A stretch of 64,000 bases of DNA from Taibaiella sp965229095 (lineage in GTDB: Bacteria > Bacteroidota > Bacteroidia > Chitinophagales > Chitinophagaceae): assembly GCA_965229095.1 (NCBI GenBank), contig OZ245855.1, forward strand, positions 3,410,001 through 3,474,000, read 5' to 3'. Below the pieces are notes generated by a model. It worked only from the letters and a program-made list of their open reading frames with translations. It did no database searches and was not told the DNA's origin. Position numbers and translations under genes: made by a program. How positions within the stretch are numbered: position 1 is the stretch's first letter; each line of letters begins with the position of its first letter. Shown piece by piece: positions 9,581-19,083 of the stretch.

Positions 9581-12193
9581 ATGAACTTTTATTCCTTACC
9601 TGTCATTATAAACGATCGCAGGGAAATGTTGCTGGAACTTACCGAGCAAAATATCCAGGCAAAGAACAATAGCTATATTATAGAAGTACCCAGTCTTACC
9701 AGCTTTAACCTTTTCTCCATTCTCCGGGAAAATACGATCCGGACTTTTGTAGAAGGCGCCAGGGATATACCCATGGACCGGGTCGAAGCGGAATGCACCT
9801 ACAGGGCGGGCATTGTGACCCTGCGGCTTTTTGAGCACCAGCCGCCCAAGCCCCAGGCCGAAGAAAAGCCGGAAACGGCCAAAGAAAGGCTGAGCTATGA
9901 AGACCTTGAAGATTTCGTTGCTAAAGATAAGAACAAGCCCAAAGAACAGGCTGTAGTGCTCCCCGAAAAAACAGAGCAGCTTGGACAGGCCAACAGCCAC
10001 CTTACCCTGACTTTCGAATCGCGGCAAAATGTGATCCATGTAAAAAGCAGGCAGATCAAAGAGATCACCCAGGAACTGTTTGACCAGAACAAGCTTACCT
10101 TACGCGTAGTATTGGAAGTGAACGACGAGACTTATTCCAATGCCGTTGACCTTTATTTAAGCCATCCGTCCCAATTCCTGGGCATTGCCCTGGACTTTGG
10201 TTCGGAGTCGAGCCAGATGGCCGTAAAACGCTATACCAACGATTTCAACCTGCAGGAAAAAAGACCTGAGATCGAGAATCTGTTCCGCAATATCGTTTCC
10301 TTTCATAAAGCCAACGGCTGGGTATCGCAGAACGAGGTGGTGGATTTTTACCAGGAAGAAAAGAATACCAATTTCTACAAATCGTTGTTCTATCTTAAAG
10401 AGCAACTGACCGGCGAATATGAAGATATAGACAAAGAGGTTTTTATCAAGAACATCGCCGATAACCTCAAGATGCTGGTAAATACCAAGGACGGTTTTAA
10501 TACACTTACTGCCCAGAAGTTTCACCAACTGCCCAACCTCAAGATCATACACAAGCACGAAGACCTGCTGAACGGCGTAAGCTTCGAGATAGAGAAACAT
10601 GGTTATGGTATCCCCATAAAGTTGAGCGAGATCAAGCAGAAAGTGTACAATACCATCCTTAAGGTCATGATCGCCTCTTTCCTCAAAAAGGAATTTATAC
10701 GTTACGACAATGCAACGCGCTTTATCCGCCTGATGCTGCTGGTGCCCAATATCTACGATACCAACGACATCAACTATATCCAGCACCAGTTGGATCATAT
10801 CTTCCGGGAGCTGAGCGAGCACGAGTATCAGGGCCGCATCCTGGCCTGGGAGGTCTCTACCATTTCGGAGAGCGACGCTTCTTTTATCGGTTATATCAAC
10901 AAGAACAATATCTCGATCCAGAAGGATAAGGATTACATCATTATCGATTCCGGGAAAGGCACTACCGACTTCTCTATCATCCGCACCGGCAAGGACAATA
11001 TCTTTGACCTACGGCCTATATACCGCAACGGCTTTTCGGGCGCAGGCAATATGATTACCTATGCCATCTTCGAAACCCTGCTGCATTATATCCGGCAGAC
11101 GGCGCAGACCAACCAGAGCAGTATCAAATATATCAAAGACAAGGTCGTAAGGATACTGACCAGCGATGACCTCGAGCGTAAAAATAATTTCTACAACGAG
11201 CTGGAACGATTGAAGTTCAACTTTAAAGGCAGCAATGTAAGCAGCCAGGTAAAAAGCACCTGGGACCATGCGAAGAGCGGCGACATCAGCTTTAAAGACC
11301 TGGTAGAGTATGGCGACGGGATCAATACCCTTATCAGCCTGCTGAATGGTATCGAAAACGTAGCCGACTTCTATGGCTATATCGGGGAGACCTGCGATTT
11401 TATTGCCGATACTGCAGTACGCTATATCAAGCTGATCAAAGACAACAAAAAGGATTTTAACTGTGCAGGTATTATCCTCACGGGCCGCAGCTTTATGTTC
11501 AAGCCCCTGGCCGATAAGATGAAGCAGAGCCTGGTACAGTTGCTGCAGGTAAGCGAAGCGCAGATCAACCTGCTCAACAGCAGCGAGCTTAAAGATATTT
11601 GCATCAAAGGGGTATTCAATAACTCGATAAGGGTAAATGCCGAAATGACCGGCTACCCTATCCAGCTGATCTTTGGCGATAAAGAGCCGGAAGTACCGCA
11701 GCCGAAAAAACCTGTGGTCACCCGGAAATCTTTATTTGCCCGTATATTCAACGACCTCAACAACTTTGAACAGGTAGAGAAAGTACTGGCTTTTGACAAT
11801 AACCTGAACTTCGACAAGCTCCAGACCAGCCAGTTCCTGATAGGCTCCAAGACGTACCGGATCAGCGGCAACGACATTTTCCAGAAAAGGCCTGGTGTTA
11901 CTTACGAAGCCAACGTGGAGTTTACCCACAAAGGGTATTTCATCAGGCGGAAGCATAACGGGATCGTAGACGGCATTGCTCCTATGAAGGCGATCGAGGA
12001 TACGGAGAACAGCGACATGAGCCTCATCATACCATCCCTGTTTCCCAATTACATCGACGAGAAATACCTGAGCAGCCTGGAGCGCGATGATATCGCCCCG
12101 GCATCGGCCACGCCCCCTGCTACCGAAGACAACACCACCAATAACAATGATAATAACGGCGGCCAGCACAACCAGAACCCGTTGTATTTCTAA
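9581..12193 (+). CDS. Hsp70/actin-superfamily ATPase, first gene of the SEDS-PBP operon
   Basis: An 870-aa cytoplasmic protein without signal peptide or membrane segment. Residues 1-90 and 135-200 are beta-rich and are joined by a charged linker (~85-130). The actin/Hsp70-fold ATPase core starts near residue 200: phosphate-1 motif LDFGSESSQ (Asp205), phosphate-2 motif IIDSGKGTTDFS (Asp456) and adenosine motif LTGRSF (633-638). About 170 residues follow the core, ending in an Asn-rich tail near NNNDNNGG. This resembles neither DnaK (no typical substrate-binding domain) nor MreB (too long); it is a diverged family I cannot name. It is followed after 13 bases by a membrane coiled-coil gene and then by the SEDS-PBP fusion. 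I infer a cytoplasmic ATP-dependent scaffold or switch for that enzyme. Fold confidence is high; role is inference. Confidence 0.85.
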   Translation: MNFYSLPVIINDRREMLLELTEQNIQAKNNSYIIEVPSLTSFNLFSILRENTIRTFVEGARDIPMDRVEAECTYRAGIVTLRLFEHQPPKPQAEEKPETAKERLSYEDLEDFVAKDKNKPKEQAVVLPEKTEQLGQANSHLTLTFESRQNVIHVKSRQIKEITQELFDQNKLTLRVVLEVNDETYSNAVDLYLSHPSQFLGIALDFGSESSQMAVKRYTNDFNLQEKRPEIENLFRNIVSFHKANGWVSQNEVVDFYQEEKNTNFYKSLFYLKEQLTGEYEDIDKEVFIKNIADNLKMLVNTKDGFNTLTAQKFHQLPNLKIIHKHEDLLNGVSFEIEKHGYGIPIKLSEIKQKVYNTILKVMIASFLKKEFIRYDNATRFIRLMLLVPNIYDTNDINYIQHQLDHIFRELSEHEYQGRILAWEVSTISESDASFIGYINKNNISIQKDKDYIIIDSGKGTTDFSIIRTGKDNIFDLRPIYRNGFSGAGNMITYAIFETLLHYIRQTAQTNQSSIKYIKDKVVRILTSDDLERKNNFYNELERLKFNFKGSNVSSQVKSTWDHAKSGDISFKDLVEYGDGINTLISLLNGIENVADFYGYIGETCDFIADTAVRYIKLIKDNKKDFNCAGIILTGRSFMFKPLADKMKQSLVQLLQVSEAQINLLNSSELKDICIKGVFNNSIRVNAEMTGYPIQLIFGDKEPEVPQPKKPVVTRKSLFARIFNDLNNFEQVEKVLAFDNNLNFDKLQTSQFLIGSKTYRISGNDIFQKRPGVTYEANVEFTHKGYFIRRKHNGIVDGIAPMKAIEDTENSDMSLIIPSLFPNYIDEKYLSSLERDDIAPASATPPATEDNTTNNNDNNGGQHNQNPLYF

Positions 12194-12206
12194 AAGAAAA
12201 AGATAG

Positions 12207-13013
12207 ATGAAACATATCCTTTTTATATTGCTGATCGGTATAACCACCCTTGGTGCACGCGCGCAAAACAATACCGCTAGGCCCCCGGACAGCCTGTCCC
12301 TTATTACGCAGGATACTACGGCCGATACTAGCGAAGCCGGCGGCATTAATGCTGCGGAAGCCGATAGCGACCAGCCTGCCGCAACAAACAACAATTGGTA
12401 TTACGGCCTGCTCGGCGGCCTGCTTATCGGCATTATAGGCGCTGCCGTTGTCCTTAAATTTTTCTCCCCTAAAAAGACGGCTATTCCGCAACCGCGAGAA
12501 GAAGATGCGGCTCCTGATACAGAAAAAGGCAAAGAGCAAAGGATAAGTGCCGCCGAGGTTAAAAAGCTGAAACAGGAAATAAAAAACCTAAGCGCACAGG
12601 TAGCCGTATTGCAAGGCGATAATGAAACCCTGGAAAAGAACCTGGGCATTTACCGGAATTTCGACAGTACTTATTTTGGCGAGGCCTTCCGCAAGCTCAT
12701 CGTGCCAATGAACGAGGCATTGGAAAGTGGTTCGCGCAAAGAGATCATGGAACACTTACTCAAGATCATGTCCCATTTCAGCAGCCTTACCCGGTATAAG
12801 ATCGCCAAGAAGCAGCCTTATGATGAAACCAATATCCACTATCTGTTAGGTCAGAAAGGAAGCAACGAAGTCGTAGCTACGGAGATCAATGCCGATACCC
12901 CTATTGATAAGATCCCGAAAAATATCAAGGCGATTACCGACCTGCTGAAGGAGCAAGGCTCCAAAGGCCTGGACGATTCTATCATTACCGGCTATAGGAT
13001 CAAGAACCTGTAA
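12207..13013 (+). CDS. Membrane-anchored coiled-coil protein, possible connector
   Basis: A 268-aa protein that starts 13 bases after the ATPase stop. Layout: signal peptide (residues 1-19, ending GARAQ), a Thr/Ser/Asp-rich low-complexity stretch (20-62), one transmembrane helix (about 65-86, GLLGGLLIGIIGAAVVLKFF), a Lys/Pro-rich juxtamembrane part, a coiled coil (about 108-150, starting at AAEVKKLKQEIKNL) and a helical C-terminal domain to 268. If the signal peptide is cleaved, the short N-terminal part lies in the periplasm and the coiled coil in the cytoplasm, where it could meet the ATPase. I recognise no family. A linker between the cytoplasmic ATPase and the envelope is my inference from topology and operon position. 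Confidence 0.8.
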   Translation: MKHILFILLIGITTLGARAQNNTARPPDSLSLITQDTTADTSEAGGINAAEADSDQPAATNNNWYYGLLGGLLIGIIGAAVVLKFFSPKKTAIPQPREEDAAPDTEKGKEQRISAAEVKKLKQEIKNLSAQVAVLQGDNETLEKNLGIYRNFDSTYFGEAFRKLIVPMNEALESGSRKEIMEHLLKIMSHFSSLTRYKIAKKQPYDETNIHYLLGQKGSNEVVATEINADTPIDKIPKNIKAITDLLKEQGSKGLDDSIITGYRIKNL

Positions 13014-13093
13014 GCGATACACCTCCGGACCTATCGCAAGCCTAAGTGCGTTGCCCGGCAACCGGAAGAAATACAATTCGTAAACCGATCCAC

Positions 13094-16000
13094 ATGAGTA
13101 TTAAAGGTATCCTGTACTTTATTTTGCCTTCACTGGCGATTATACTGCTCAATATTTTCCTGGGCAGCATTATCAGCTGGTTCCTGAGCATAGCGATCAT
13201 CGTTTGCCTGCTTTATTATTTTGCGCAGATCAATATCGAAAATATCATCTACCGCAAGACCAACCTGCCCGAGGTATCCGATGCCGTGAAGGCGCATGCC
13301 GCGCAGGTTATCAAAAAGTACAAAGTGATCCTTTCTTTCGGCCTGCTTACGATTGTTTTTATAGGAAGCGTGATCTGTATCCGTAAGACAACCAATCCAT
13401 CGGGCAAGCATCCCTGGTTTTTCAACAACGACTATCATGCCATCAGCAATAATGGTATTGCTTTCCGGCAATCGATGCAGCTAAACCTCCCCGCCGATGA
13501 CAGCACCGGCGTAACGGGCCGCATGACCATAACCAATGCCGGTGCGGATAAAGCGGTCCTTGCCTTCTCCAATTTTTACCAGCCTGTCTTTATAGAGGCA
13601 GGAGAAGATAAAATATATACCCCGGTCAATAACATCTTCCCGCAATTGTTTACCCGGAGCTTTAAGATCAGTAACGGCAGCAATGCACTCACGGTAAACA
13701 TCAGCACCAAACCGGGAGGCTTCTTCGATTTCCTGAGGCGGGGTGCGCAGCAAAAGGTGGTGTATGATATAGACCTCAGCTCCAATGATGCGGCTATGGC
13801 GGCAGAGAACAACATCGCCCTGCCTTTTACCGATCATATCGTTATCGAAGAGAAAGAGCTGAAGGAAGGGAAATCTCTATACAATCTTTTCCTGAACAGC
13901 CGCAGCTTCAATACCGGCAAAAATGAAACGTATGCCGTACTGGAATATATGCTGCGCCAGATGGGAGAAACCTATTTGCTGAGCAATTACAGATCAGAAA
14001 AGGAAAGGGCCTATTCTCTTTTCCCTGCAGCTTCTTTCATCCAGAACGGTTACCAGCTTACAGCCGATGGCAATGCGGCGCCGGCCCAACTGAACAACAA
14101 AACAGAGGTACCCTTTGGAAAGAAGTTCTATACCGGCTTTCATAACCTGCAGGAGAAGGCTTACCTGGCTACTGTCGACAATGCAGAATACGGTCTTGGT
14201 AAAACCGGCAGCAGCACTGCCCTCATCTTCGATTACCCGCCTGCCTATCTCTTGTCCAGTCCTTCGGATCATCAGCAAGCAGGCAATAAGAACCTTCGTT
14301 TTATCGCCAATAACACGGACGATATTATAGGCTCCGACCTGCGTGAAGGTTTTTTCTTTAAGAACTACGGGCAGAATACACCTTATACCATTAAAGGCAA
14401 TATCGATTACCTGTCCCAAAGGCCGAATGTCCCTTTGACCTTCGGCGTTTCCGATAACAACAGGCGCAGCATCTACCAGAAGATCGAGAACAATCATTTC
14501 AACCTGCAATCTTCCGATCCGGGTGTTCAGTACTTATTCCAGGTAAGGGATTACTCCGACAATGGCTTTCATTTCAGCAAGCTGATCCTGTTTGCCGGTC
14601 TTATCTATATCGGTATGCTCCTGGTACTGATCTTCTTCCCGGGCAAGAACCTGGTGCGCATAGAGCCGGTGATTTTTACGGTGATCTACGTGCTGCTGAT
14701 CCTGCGCTTTATCCTGTACTGGCGCCTGGCTACCTTCCCGCCCCTCGAAAACATTTCAAAGTACGAGCTGGAAAATACAATACTTAATTTCGACTACCGC
14801 TGGGGTGGCATCAGCCTGCCGATACCCTTTACCCTGGTATGGCTGTTCCTGTTCCTGGGTATCCTGTCGCTTTACCGTTACCGGTTGAGCAAAGGGCTTG
14901 GCTTTTCTTTTTCCCCTGCGGAAAAATGGAACCTGAAAACGCCGAAGCGTATCTACAAAGCCTATGCCGTATTTATCGGGCTGTGCACCGTCCTGTTTTT
15001 CTTCAACGATAAGATATTGCATATCGATATCCTGACACGGGTAAGCGCGATCATTATCCCGGTTATGGGGTATTGCTATTTTACGATGCTCAGCAATAAG
15101 TATTTCCACTTTGAACAGGAATGGATAGCCGCTAAAGAATCCAGGCTATATGTACGTATCAAAGCTTATGTGCATTACTTCATCAGTAACCCGGCCTTTA
15201 TCCTTACCCTGCTCACGATAGCATTCTTTGCGCTTACCGATCGCGGCTTTGCGATTCTCTTTACCTTGTTCATCCTCTTAAAGAATATCTTCCTCAATTT
15301 CCTGAAGAAGCCTTTCAATTCGCAATACACGAAGCTGGGCAAGATGCTGGTGAACCCCAACAATTACTGGATCTACGGCATCGTATCGCTGGTCGTGTAC
15401 CTGGTGATCCTTTCCTTCAAATCGTTGTTCTATTACCTGCTTACCTATAAGCTGATCGTTATAGGCCTGGTGCTGCTGATCCCTACCCTCGTGCTCTTTT
15501 TCTTTTATAAAAACCTCAGGAAGATAACGCTGGTGCTGGCTTCCGTATTGGGCCTGTATGTGCTGCTGTTACTGATCCCCGGCACCCGCAACCTGATGGA
15601 GGCCAAAGCTACGAGTGCTATCAAACATGTGCAATACCGGGCCTCTATTATCCATCAGCCTATCAGCGAGCTGCTGGCGCAAAATCCTTACTCCTCTTTC
15701 CAGAGCAGGAAGATTATCGAGACTGCCGAGAACCAATGGTTCATCAACTCCTATATCAATAAGCCTTATCATAATGATGCGGTGATTAACCTGCGGCCGT
15801 ATTCCAAGGTGGGTGTGGATTACAATACACAAACCCGCGACGTGGTGATCGCCCGTTTCGTGATCGGGGAGCTGGGCAACTTCACCATGTACCTGATCCT
15901 CATCATCACCTTACTGCCGCTGATCCTGTACCTGATCTCCTACAGGCTTACCGAGGAGCCTTACGACCGGTTGAACTACAAGTCCTATGCCGGGGTATTG

Positions 16001-18586
16001 CCTTTATTGCTTTTCTTTACGCTGAGCCTCTTCGTATGGCTTACGGCTACCAACCGTTTCGTGTTCTTCGGGCAGGACTTCCCCTTCCTCAGCCTGACGA
16101 GTAAGCTTAGCGTAGTGCTGCCGCTCATTTTGTTTGGCATTACGCTGACGCAACAACCGGTTACCTATCGTTCGTACCAATTGAACCTGCGCAGCAATTT
16201 TGCCCGCTATGCTTTCTTTACCGTGCTGATCGCAGGCTTTGCCTTAACCACGATCAAAGGCAACGAGCTCAGCAATAATAATTTTTCCATTATCGTGGAA
16301 AAAACAAAGAACCATATCAATAAAGACCTGAATGCCATCCTCTACGAAATACAGGACAGCCTGGGCAGTAAGAACAAAAGGGTAACTTATACCGGCCTGG
16401 TCAAGATACTGGGCGAGGATAAACGCTTCAAAGACCTGCTGGACGATTCCGTGACCGACAACTATACCCGCAGCATCCTGAAACAGTTGATCCGCAAGCC
16501 TTCCAACGCTTTCCATATCGACAACCCCTTGTACATGCTATACGACAACAACCAGTACAGCGCTTTGTACAACGAGCACCTTTACCTGGAACTGCCGCCG
16601 GTAGAGAACCGCAAGGTATGGAACGGCTCCGTGACCGAGAACCTCAACTTGTCTTCCCCACTCGTCAACATTAGCTACAACAATACCAATATTGTGACGG
16701 CATTGCCTTTCTTTAAGAACGACCTTGCGGCCAGCCTCCAGCTTGCTATTATGCCTGCCGACTGGTTCGTGGGCGCCAGGAACAATGTGGGCATTCTCAA
16801 TGTGCAGAACAGCATGAAGCAACAGGCGGAGATTTTCATTTATAAAAAAGCGGACAACAACATTATCCAGAACGCCCCCGCCTTTGCCAATACCTGCAAC
16901 AATGAAGACATTGCTTCGGTAAATCTGCCCGGCAGCAAGTTCATTATCGCCTACAGCAATTCGGGCAATTATTTCGCCATCAACAAATGGATCAACGGCA
17001 ATTACAGGATACTCTACCCGCAAAAGGAACGCAACTTCTGGATGTACCATTTTGCCAACGCGATACGCAATGCCTACAAAGCCGACAGCATGCTGCAGGA
17101 TAATGTAGCCATAAGCCTGGACTACGACCTGGGCAATAGTGTACAGCGCATGATCGACCAGACTTACCGTGAAAGTACCCAAAAGAACCGCAGGTTTAAG
17201 TTCAGCGTGATCGCTGCCGATGCCGAAGGCAATATCCGCGTGATGAACGATTTTGTACGCAATCGGATCTTGCTGGACCCCAACGATGCAGTGTCGATCA
17301 ACAAGCTGCAACAGAAGCATTTCTTCTTTAGCAATATTCGCAACGAAAGGGACCAATGGGGCAACAGCAATATGCTCTCGATGCGCCTGGGGCCTGGCTC
17401 TTCCATAAAGCCGCTGACCGCTGCGGTGATTGCTTCGCAGGCCAATGCCGGCTGGCAAGCCTTGCACCTGATGGCGCCCGCGCAGGCCGCCTATGAAAAC
17501 TATGCAGGCTTTAAGCTGAAAAAGCCCTGGGAAAATGATGATCACTACCGTGCAGAGCTGAGCCTGGATAAGTACATCGAAGTGTCCAGCAATTTTTACC
17601 AATCGGCTATGATCTTCCTGGGCTCTTACCCGAGAAGCGCTTTTGTCAAGAACAACACGATAAGCCTGAAGAATGTATTGAGCACAAAAGCCGGCGCCAA
17701 CAATACCTATCCGGTATTCAGCTTCAACGGCGGCGTTTATTATTTGCACAATCACAATCATAAAAAAGGTGCATGGCCTGCGACCGATTACAGCGAGCAG
17801 GAGAAGAAAAGCTTCTTCGGCAACGAAAATTCGCTGCTGGCCAATGGCCTGGAAGGCAACGCCGGCTTACGCACCAAAGACAAGGATAAGGACGATAATA
17901 CACCCGGCTCTTATACCAGGGTCAATATCGCGGACAGTGCCATGTACAAGATGCTTTCCAAAAATAAAGGCAGCTATTTCCTGTGGAGCTTCCCCGAACA
18001 GTCGAGCTTCCTGCAGTCGCAACGGGCCTTTGCCGAAGCCAACCAGAATTTCAACCTGGGTCTTAAGACGACTACATTGGGTGGCTACCCTTACCAGATA
18101 TCGCCGTTCAAGATGCTGGAGATGTACACTTCCCTGCTGACGCAAAACCGGAATGTAAGCCTGCAGATCGTTCCTAAACATAAGTCCAGGGTAGACTGGC
18201 AGGTAGATAGCACCTGGAACGGCAATGGCAATTTCAACCAGCTTCTTGCTGCCTATATCTTTAAGGGCATGAACGATGTGATCTATGGTGGCAGTGGTAC
18301 AGCGCACGCGCTTGGCGGTCTCAGGGGCGCGCATCCCGGTTTCTATTTCTATGCCAAAACGGGAACCATCAACGAGGAAGGATCTGGCGCCAGCAACTCG
18401 AGGAGATTGCTGGTTGCGATCACGGATAAGGACTTACAGCAAGCGGCCAACATCGGCAAAAGCGATACCAGGGTCTATACTTTGTATTTTGCCGTAGACA
18501 ACAACAAAGACTTTGACTGGACCCTGGTCAACAATATTATCAATGAAGTGATGGCTTCCCGGTCTTTCCGGAATTATTTCCGGTAA
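13094..18586 (+). CDS. SEDS glycosyltransferase-like / class B PBP transpeptidase fusion, 1830 aa
   Basis: Start chosen at ATG 13094 (MSIKGILYF), 16 codons inside the longest frame. Order: three N-terminal membrane helices (to ~98); a periplasmic beta-rich domain (~100-485); about 13 membrane helices (~490-1085); a periplasmic transpeptidase (~1100-1830). The membrane part resembles SEDS proteins (RodA/FtsW): LTDRGFAILFTLF is like the family's PDLG-type segment, a long extracellular loop ends in TRDVVIARFVIGELG with Asp916 at the catalytic-Asp position (family TDFIFAVIGEELG), and FFGQDFPFLSL is like the late SEDS LPF motif. The transpeptidase has all three motifs: SSIK (Ser1436), SSN (Ser1498) and KTGT (Lys1755). 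SEDS and PBP partners are normally separate proteins (RodA-PBP2, FtsW-FtsI). The transpeptidase call is very secure; the SEDS call rests on weaker motifs and topology. The likely role is polymerising and cross-linking peptidoglycan. Confidence 0.85.
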   Translation: MSIKGILYFILPSLAIILLNIFLGSIISWFLSIAIIVCLLYYFAQINIENIIYRKTNLPEVSDAVKAHAAQVIKKYKVILSFGLLTIVFIGSVICIRKTTNPSGKHPWFFNNDYHAISNNGIAFRQSMQLNLPADDSTGVTGRMTITNAGADKAVLAFSNFYQPVFIEAGEDKIYTPVNNIFPQLFTRSFKISNGSNALTVNISTKPGGFFDFLRRGAQQKVVYDIDLSSNDAAMAAENNIALPFTDHIVIEEKELKEGKSLYNLFLNSRSFNTGKNETYAVLEYMLRQMGETYLLSNYRSEKERAYSLFPAASFIQNGYQLTADGNAAPAQLNNKTEVPFGKKFYTGFHNLQEKAYLATVDNAEYGLGKTGSSTALIFDYPPAYLLSSPSDHQQAGNKNLRFIANNTDDIIGSDLREGFFFKNYGQNTPYTIKGNIDYLSQRPNVPLTFGVSDNNRRSIYQKIENNHFNLQSSDPGVQYLFQVRDYSDNGFHFSKLILFAGLIYIGMLLVLIFFPGKNLVRIEPVIFTVIYVLLILRFILYWRLATFPPLENISKYELENTILNFDYRWGGISLPIPFTLVWLFLFLGILSLYRYRLSKGLGFSFSPAEKWNLKTPKRIYKAYAVFIGLCTVLFFFNDKILHIDILTRVSAIIIPVMGYCYFTMLSNKYFHFEQEWIAAKESRLYVRIKAYVHYFISNPAFILTLLTIAFFALTDRGFAILFTLFILLKNIFLNFLKKPFNSQYTKLGKMLVNPNNYWIYGIVSLVVYLVILSFKSLFYYLLTYKLIVIGLVLLIPTLVLFFFYKNLRKITLVLASVLGLYVLLLLIPGTRNLMEAKATSAIKHVQYRASIIHQPISELLAQNPYSSFQSRKIIETAENQWFINSYINKPYHNDAVINLRPYSKVGVDYNTQTRDVVIARFVIGELGNFTMYLILIITLLPLILYLISYRLTEEPYDRLNYKSYAGVLPLLLFFTLSLFVWLTATNRFVFFGQDFPFLSLTSKLSVVLPLILFGITLTQQPVTYRSYQLNLRSNFARYAFFTVLIAGFALTTIKGNELSNNNFSIIVEKTKNHINKDLNAILYEIQDSLGSKNKRVTYTGLVKILGEDKRFKDLLDDSVTDNYTRSILKQLIRKPSNAFHIDNPLYMLYDNNQYSALYNEHLYLELPPVENRKVWNGSVTENLNLSSPLVNISYNNTNIVTALPFFKNDLAASLQLAIMPADWFVGARNNVGILNVQNSMKQQAEIFIYKKADNNIIQNAPAFANTCNNEDIASVNLPGSKFIIAYSNSGNYFAINKWINGNYRILYPQKERNFWMYHFANAIRNAYKADSMLQDNVAISLDYDLGNSVQRMIDQTYRESTQKNRRFKFSVIAADAEGNIRVMNDFVRNRILLDPNDAVSINKLQQKHFFFSNIRNERDQWGNSNMLSMRLGPGSSIKPLTAAVIASQANAGWQALHLMAPAQAAYENYAGFKLKKPWENDDHYRAELSLDKYIEVSSNFYQSAMIFLGSYPRSAFVKNNTISLKNVLSTKAGANNTYPVFSFNGGVYYLHNHNHKKGAWPATDYSEQEKKSFFGNENSLLANGLEGNAGLRTKDKDKDDNTPGSYTRVNIADSAMYKMLSKNKGSYFLWSFPEQSSFLQSQRAFAEANQNFNLGLKTTTLGGYPYQISPFKMLEMYTSLLTQNRNVSLQIVPKHKSRVDWQVDSTWNGNGNFNQLLAAYIFKGMNDVIYGGSGTAHALGGLRGAHPGFYFYAKTGTINEEGSGASNSRRLLVAITDKDLQQAANIGKSDTRVYTLYFAVDNNKDFDWTLVNNIINEVMASRSFRNYFR

Positions 18587-18612
18587 GCGCAGCCATCCGC
18601 AATTAATTACTT

Positions 18613-19083
18613 ATGCAAAACAGTACCCGAAAGTGGCAATTGATCTTTACTGCGCTGGCAATCGTCATTGCAGGCGCGATGTACCTGGTTTTTGCGGGTA
18701 GCAGGAATGCAGCCGTAGAACAAACGGTGGAGCCGCCTGCACCTTTTGGCAGCAACAATTATAATGTAATGAAAACCGATACCTTTGTGGCATTGGTAAA
18801 CAGGGCCTACGGCAGCTTTATTACACAAAAGACAGAGAACGGGATATTGGCGCTTGACATCAACGCCAACGAGCTGACGAAGGATTTTTTTAACGGCAAC
18901 GATGCTTTACTGAAGTTCAAGCTGGGCGATCATGGTTTCGAATTGACTTATAATCCCGAAGCGCATTCGCTGAAGGCCCGTTTCAAAATAAATGAGCAGA
19001 ACGGGGTTACCGTACCCAACGATGTACTGATCAAGCTCATGGATAAAACAGCAAAAACGAATCATGTCGATAACCAGGAATAA
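18613..19083 (+). CDS. Small bitopic envelope protein of the SEDS-PBP operon
   Basis: A 156-aa protein with a short basic N-terminus, one hydrophobic segment (residues ~9-27, IFTALAIVIAGAMYLVF) and a soluble domain of about 125 residues. The positive residues before the helix predict a periplasmic domain held by an uncleaved anchor. The domain is beta-rich and I recognise no family. It starts 26 bases after the fusion gene, and its last 20 bases overlap the next gene, so the two are probably translationally coupled. It may be a periplasmic partner of the synthase; this is inference. Confidence 0.75.
   Translation: MQNSTRKWQLIFTALAIVIAGAMYLVFAGSRNAAVEQTVEPPAPFGSNNYNVMKTDTFVALVNRAYGSFITQKTENGILALDINANELTKDFFNGNDALLKFKLGDHGFELTYNPEAHSLKARFKINEQNGVTVPNDVLIKLMDKTAKTNHVDNQE

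Noticed and set aside
16538..17761. Long open frame (407 codons) on the minus strand
   Set aside because: It lies wholly antisense to the SEDS-PBP fusion, whose catalytic motifs prove the plus-strand frame; its translation has no family features.
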